A DNA stretch of 64,000 nucleotides from Prostheceraeus crozeri (Eukaryota > Platyhelminthes > Polycladida > Euryleptidae): assembly GCA_907163375.1 (NCBI GenBank), contig CAJQUW010007926.1:62001-126000 (forward strand). The letters run 5' to 3'. The notes below the pieces were generated by a model. It was given only the letters and a program-made list of their open reading frames with translations, did not search any database and was not told where the DNA came from. This document shows positions 47,801 through 53,800 of this stretch, piece after piece. The position numbers and the translations under genes are program-made. The stretch's first letter is position 1. Each line of letters opens with the position of its first letter.

Positions 47801-50800
47801 GATGCAAATGAACATTTGCATCGTGCACCTGAGGCCGTATTCACGAAACAAGTTCAGGTTATGTAGCTTTAGCTATGTAACTGTAGTTGATGTTAAGAGG
47901 TTAGCTGCAGCTCATCGAACTTAAACCACAAATCGGTATTCATGAATGAAGCTGTAACTCGGGTTCGAATAGCTGCAGCTACAGAGCACGCGCGCGAACC
48001 AAACACACGATTTTTCCTTTATCGATCAATGTGATGAGCGCTTGCCATCGCAGTTGACAACATTAACATCGATCGAGTTCATTCGACAGGATGGCTGTAT
48101 GACTGAAGGTTCAGAGCTCGATCGTTTCTTAATTGAAAAATATGAAGAAAAAGTTGGGATATTGAAGAATAAAGAAAAAAGTGCAGACATCAATAGGAGG
48201 AAAAGAGAAGCATGGCAAGAAATAACTACTGCTGTCAATGCGCTGGACGGCAAAGGAAGCAGAAGCGTGGAGCAAATCAAGGCCAGATACAAAAACATGT
48301 ATAATCGTGCGAAATCAAAGTTATCCCAAATGCGTAGGCACGCGTCAGGGACTGGTGGTGGATCAGCATCAACGATTACGCTGACGGCCACAGAGCAGAA
48401 GATAGCCGACTTGTTTGGAGATAGCCCAACATTCAAGGGAATTCTTGACGCCAGAGAATCATCAATAGGACCAAGAGAAGCATTCAAAAGTTAGTCAACT
48501 TTTGCCCTATTCTGAGCCTAACAATCATCGATATACACTGTATTTTAAATATTTCAGATATCAGTCAAGATGTCACCGTTAACAAGGAAAACCAAGAGGA
48601 TGCCGGGGAGGAATCGTCCGAAATGGATTCTTCTCAAATCTCAATTCAAGCTGATCCAAAATTCCAAACTATTCGAACGACTCCAGAATCCCAACCCAAG
48701 AGGTCATTAAGTCATCAAGTGACTAAGAAGCAACTTGAGGTTCTAGAAGCTCAACTGAAAGCCGCTATAGCTACATACGAAGGTCGAGGTCAAAGCAACA
48801 GCTGTTTCGCTTCGTGCTGCCGTGCCTGACTCAAATGACAATAAAGGAGTATTTTCTTTTGTGAAATTTTTAGACGATGTGAGACAATAAAAAGGCTATA
48901 ATGTGTTATGGAGAAAATTGTTTTGTAATTAGGGGTTACTTGAGCACGGAATTAAGGAAATTTTCAAGATAAATATCGTAAGGCCTACATGTAAATCATT
49001 GGAAAATGTTATATGCCTACTTACGAACCATGTCAGAGTTTCGGAAACGTTTTAGATCACGTGGTATATCTAGGCCTATAAATGGTAGCATGCAATGCTC
49101 CCAACCCCGGGTGCCAAATGGACCCGCCGCTCCCCTATATTGGAACTTCTATTGCCCAGTGTATTTTGCTACAAATAAAAATCAGCATTAGGCATTGAGT
49201 GTTAAGCATAATAGACATTATTTCGAGGAACATAAACGAAATTGCGAGATATAGACCTAGCCTACATCCAGGAATCACAAGGCATGTGAATTAAACACGG
49301 TACTGCATGTATGAATTGCGAAATTGATCAAAAGTTGAAGACAGTGTTAATGAGGTGTCGGTGAACTTTCGATCTCTGATGGGATTTGGTGAGGATCGCT
49401 AGTGGTCGGTAAGGATATAGGGGACTCAGTTTCAGGAACAGGATCATTATTATGTTTTCCGAAATTGTGAAGGATTGCAGTTGATCGAATGTCACATGCA
49501 ATATTTTGAATTTTACGTCGGTTTGGCGTGTTGAGCACTGCAAATCGTCTTTTCCAAACTCCGAATGCATTTTCTATTAGTACACGAGTTCGTTTGTGAG
49601 AGTAGTTGTATCTTCTTTCTGACTGATTTTCTGGACTTGATAGGGGAGTCATCAGCCATCTCTTGCAAGGATAAGCGCTGTCACCAAGGACAAATCCGAT
49701 GTCATTGTTAGCCTCCATATAAGTCCACAGTCGTACACTGCTTGCACATTAATGCTATGATACATTTTTCGGTTGAGGTACTGCCATTCGTACTCTTTCG
49801 GCTTCAGGATAGGAATGTGCGTTCCGTCAATGCATCCCACAACGTTAGAAAAGCTGGCAATATTGTAGAATTGTTGTTTCACTGTGCGAATATCCGATGA
49901 CTCGACAGGAAAGAAAATGGTCTGATCCCACAATTTATCTAACTCTGCACTAACCGATGAGATAGCTCTATACACGTATATGGAAGGCTGTGATAATCCG
50001 CAGGTATCTCCAATTACCATTTGGAAACTTCCTGTTGCATAATATCGCAATGTGGCTGCAAGCTGATCGGTTGCTGAAATTGATTCACTTTTCTGAGTTA
50101 CCTTTTCCAAATTCGGAGATATCCTATCCAATATGTTATTAAACGTCTGCTTAGACAATCGATATCGCGATATGAAGTCAATGTCGTCATAGGCATGCAA
50201 AGGATGAGTTCTTTCAGAGAACTTTTTAGAACGTCGAATAGTGGTTGGGACGATCATTTCAGCCATGACTATCTTCTTGTACCGATATTGAATGTTGATA
50301 TGAAAAATTGACTACATACACGTGTAGCTGTCGTTCTTCTGCAACCAGTCTAAGTGAACCATTGATTTTCTGCAGTTAACCACTAAATTAGGTGGTTCAC
50401 TATTTTCATGTAGCTTCAGCTTGCAGTTATGTAGCTACAGCTACGTAACACATTTCCAGAATACCATTTTGTGGTTAAGTAGCTGTAACTACATCGATGG
50501 AAGAATTGGTTACCCTTAACCTGAGCTGCAGCTACAGGGTAACCGCTTTCGTGAATTCGGCCTCTGATGAAGTCTGTGACCAAAATTTGTCAATAAACTG
50601 ATGCATTTTGAGACTACGTTAATTTTTCTTTATCATTTCCTAAGTCTCATGGCGATTACTTTTGAATAATAATAAGTATAAATGGACAGTGACAGTGAAA
50701 TACAGGATTTGATATGTAGTTACGTATCTGTAAAATTACTGATTGTGTTTTAACTGGAGATTTTATTAGCTTAATTTGTATTCGCAATATTCGCGTGTCA

Positions 50801-53800
50801 TTTGTTTTGGCGTTTTCTGTTCATTCTTATGGAAAGGAAATTTTTCAGGGAAATAGAAAAACCTAACTTAACTTGATACAATAAAATAGCATACAAAACC
50901 ATATAATAAGAACATATAAGATATTGTAGAATATAGAACATGTTTTTCCCACCATACTTAATTGTGATCATGGATCTTCCATAATTAGTATTTTATTGTT
51001 TACATGCACGATCTAGGTAACAAAACTGACGACTTCAACTTATGCGCCATCTACTTTATAACTTTATACAAATAGTAACACACACAGAAGTTTGCTTTAT
51101 ACGCCTATGTAACTCATAATGGCAAGCAATCCATTGAATTACACAGATTAGTCTTTTTTGTCGAAGCGCGAATATTTGTTACTCGGCATAGAAGAATCTG
51201 AGAATTGGTGTACATGTCTTTTTAGAATCACATCGAGTGCTCCACTGCGCGCGGCTTCTTTTTTCATTTCTAATGCATTCTTTTCTTGTCGAAGATCCAT
51301 CAGGTCTTTCTCGGCTTTTCTGGCCTGCTGCAGTGCATTCTCTGCAAGAGATATTAGTCGCCGTTGCTCATCTTCCTTTTTCTTAAGAGAAGTTGCGATT
51401 TCTTCCATTTCAGTCGCGTGCATTCGAATACTTTCGTTTCTGTTCATTTCCTCGTTCAATTCTTTTCGTAGACGTTCTTCTAATTTCTGTTTTTCCTTTT
51501 CTTCCCGTTCTTTTCGTTGCTCCTGCTCCATCTTTATATTTCGAGTGCGATGCCGTGTATGAATCTCTGAGTTGACGATCTATTTTCAATGTAGAGCTGT
51601 CCAATTTTTTTGCTGTTGAGAACAGACTTACTGACGGACAACGCCTTTATGGTTTCAGAACCCAGCGATCGACGTTTCTTAGTTATTACATCGGATAGAC
51701 CCGAAAAAATACGTTCGACCTCCGCGTTTCCATGTGGTAAAATAAAAATCGCTTTGGCGACTTTTCCGAGGGTTGGTGTCTTTCCCACCTTGTCGACTTT
51801 CGACCTAAATTCTCCAGGCGTTTTTTACCAGACTTTGATGAAGCCTAATCTCGACTTAATGTCGATTGGTCGTTATCTCTTAAAATGTTAGGGATGGCTT
51901 TGACGAACTTAAAAACCCATTTCTCATAATGGTCACTCTGTTGGTACAGAGGACTTAAAAATCGTGAAGCCCTCAGTAGCTCGTTCCCGAAAGGCAAATA
52001 GTCGCTCAATCTTTTTGTAATTTCCATGAAAAAGGCTTTCATGATCTTGATGTTAAATAATGCCTAGCTAGTCACAAGTATAAAACACATAAAGCAGTTC
52101 ATAAACTCTATCGAAGATTGATATTATGAATGAGAATCAAAATATCAGTATCAAGTTATCTAGTGACAAGAGCATTAGCTCGCGGTATATATTATAATAT
52201 ATCTAAGTGCATAATTTCGTTCGCGTATAAATCCTCAATTTCGCGTATTCGCGTATTTCCAGTCAAATTCGCGTAATACGCGAAATTCGCGTCAGAATCC
52301 GACCACTGGTCATGACTATTTTATCTCCATTAATTATTAAATGCTAGCATGAATAGCGTATTGGCAGAGCACGAAAAATATCCTCTCCATCTCCTCACAG
52401 GCAACAAAAATCCACCATTTTCACCTCTGGAAAATACTCCTCAGCGCCTCACACACAGTCATCCAACGCGACAACAAAGCAACTCCTCAAACAAACGTAC
52501 ATCTACCACGTCGGCACATACCCAGCACACAGACAGAACAACAAAATCAGTAACTCAATAACCCCAACAGTTCACAAATCAGAGCAAACACTCGACAGAC
52601 GCACACGCAGAACACTGGCACAACTCGGAACAAACAAAATATAATCGCCCCTCTTAAAAGAATACTTACACAATTATTACCCCAATGTCCATTCTTCTCC
52701 TCTTTGTCCCCTCTGTAAATCCCAGTCACACAATACAAAACATATATTCTCTTGCACATACATACACACAACGCTCACAGCATGGAACCTCTGGGGGCCC
52801 CAAGTCAGGTGTGCGGAGCTCATCCACCGCTGGGAGCGGGTGATTGGTCTGCCGGACACCTGACGGCCCCGTTGACCCCCTCCCAAAAGCAGAGAGGGGG
52901 TCGGTCGACACCACCACCACGAAAAACACAATCATCATAGACATTAGTCGGACGTTGATTTTCAGTCACAGATTATGCTGGCAGATGCAGATCACCGACA
53001 GAGACTAGACTTGCCGAAGCCAATCATATGGAAGAACAAAGACCAGCACTTGACAAATAGCATGAAATGACAAGGCGCTGAACGTGCCCTCACACCTACC
53101 GATCCTTCACAGGGCGAGCAGAATGTTGGGAAAATAGATTCCACCAATAACAGAATTCGGTTAATTGATAAACTCACGAATTTGCTTTCTGAATGGCTTT
53201 GATAGACTGCAGTTAAATTTATAACTTACGAGCACATTCTGGCATCACTACAATAGCGTTTGGAGCTTTCTAACCAGAAGTGGATTTATCAAATTTTACC
53301 GAATCGAAGTGGATTTATCGAGCAGTACTAAAACAGGATTTTTATTAACAAGGAGGCTGACTATTAATGAATACCTTGACTCCAAGGCATTTAAAATCCA
53401 TCGCAAGATTTCTTAAAATAGCCAACGAGTTACGCATGGTCATAAAAGAAAGAATTCACCACAAAGAATCTGAAATCTAAATAAATGCTCAATTATTGAT
53501 TTCTCTCCTTCCTGATCTGCTTAATTTTTTCTACAGCACTGAACGTACGCTGTATTGGAGTGTATTCAACTCGACCTTAAAATTGTAATATTGTTTTCCA
53601 TTGTTTTTTGGAAATAAATAACTTTTGACTTGTTTGAATGAACGAAAGTTGACTTACTTGCATCATGAGAAATCTGATCATTTTCAGTTGTTGCAAATGA
53701 GAGGTCACAAATAGCAGTAGCAGACGGGAGATATGAGTGGTCACGTTTGACATGAACATTTGAAGGGACTGTTGGTGTCTCAGGTTGAATGTAGGGTGGT

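Larger units (their letters stand above)
47832..50563. mobile_element. PIF/Harbinger transposon, 2.73 kb
   Basis: The inverted ends AGGCCGTATTCACGAAA and AGGCCGAATTCACGAAA are flanked by 3-bp duplications ctg (47829-47831, 50564-50566). It carries the usual two convergent genes, a Myb-like protein on + and a DDE transposase on -. Inside both ends are many agctgcagct / gtagctacagctac palindromes. Confidence 0.92.
47719..50634. repeat. Long hairpin interrupted by the Harbinger element
   Basis: 47719-47831 and 50567-50634 are arms of one palindrome. With the Harbinger left out, the left arm gataaag...cagacttca-c-caggtgcacgatgcaaatg faces its reverse complement across a 2-base centre (aa at 47810-47811). 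Pairing is near-perfect over most of about 85 bp. This looks like a miniature inverted-repeat element of about 180 bp, or a palindromic part of the hAT. Confidence 0.8.
47192..52308. mobile_element. hAT transposon with perfect 8-bp target duplication, containing nested insertions
   Basis: The ends CAGTGGTCGGATT and AATCCGACCACTG are inverted and flanked by exact 8-bp copies gtcatgac (47184-47191, 52309-52316). Subterminal arrays of TCGCGTAT lie at 47215-47310 and 52215-52295. The minus strand holds the C-terminal transposase half. The 5.1 kb includes a hairpin (47719-50634) split by a Harbinger (47832-50563), so the hAT itself is about 2.2 kb here and has lost most of its gene. Confidence 0.92.
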
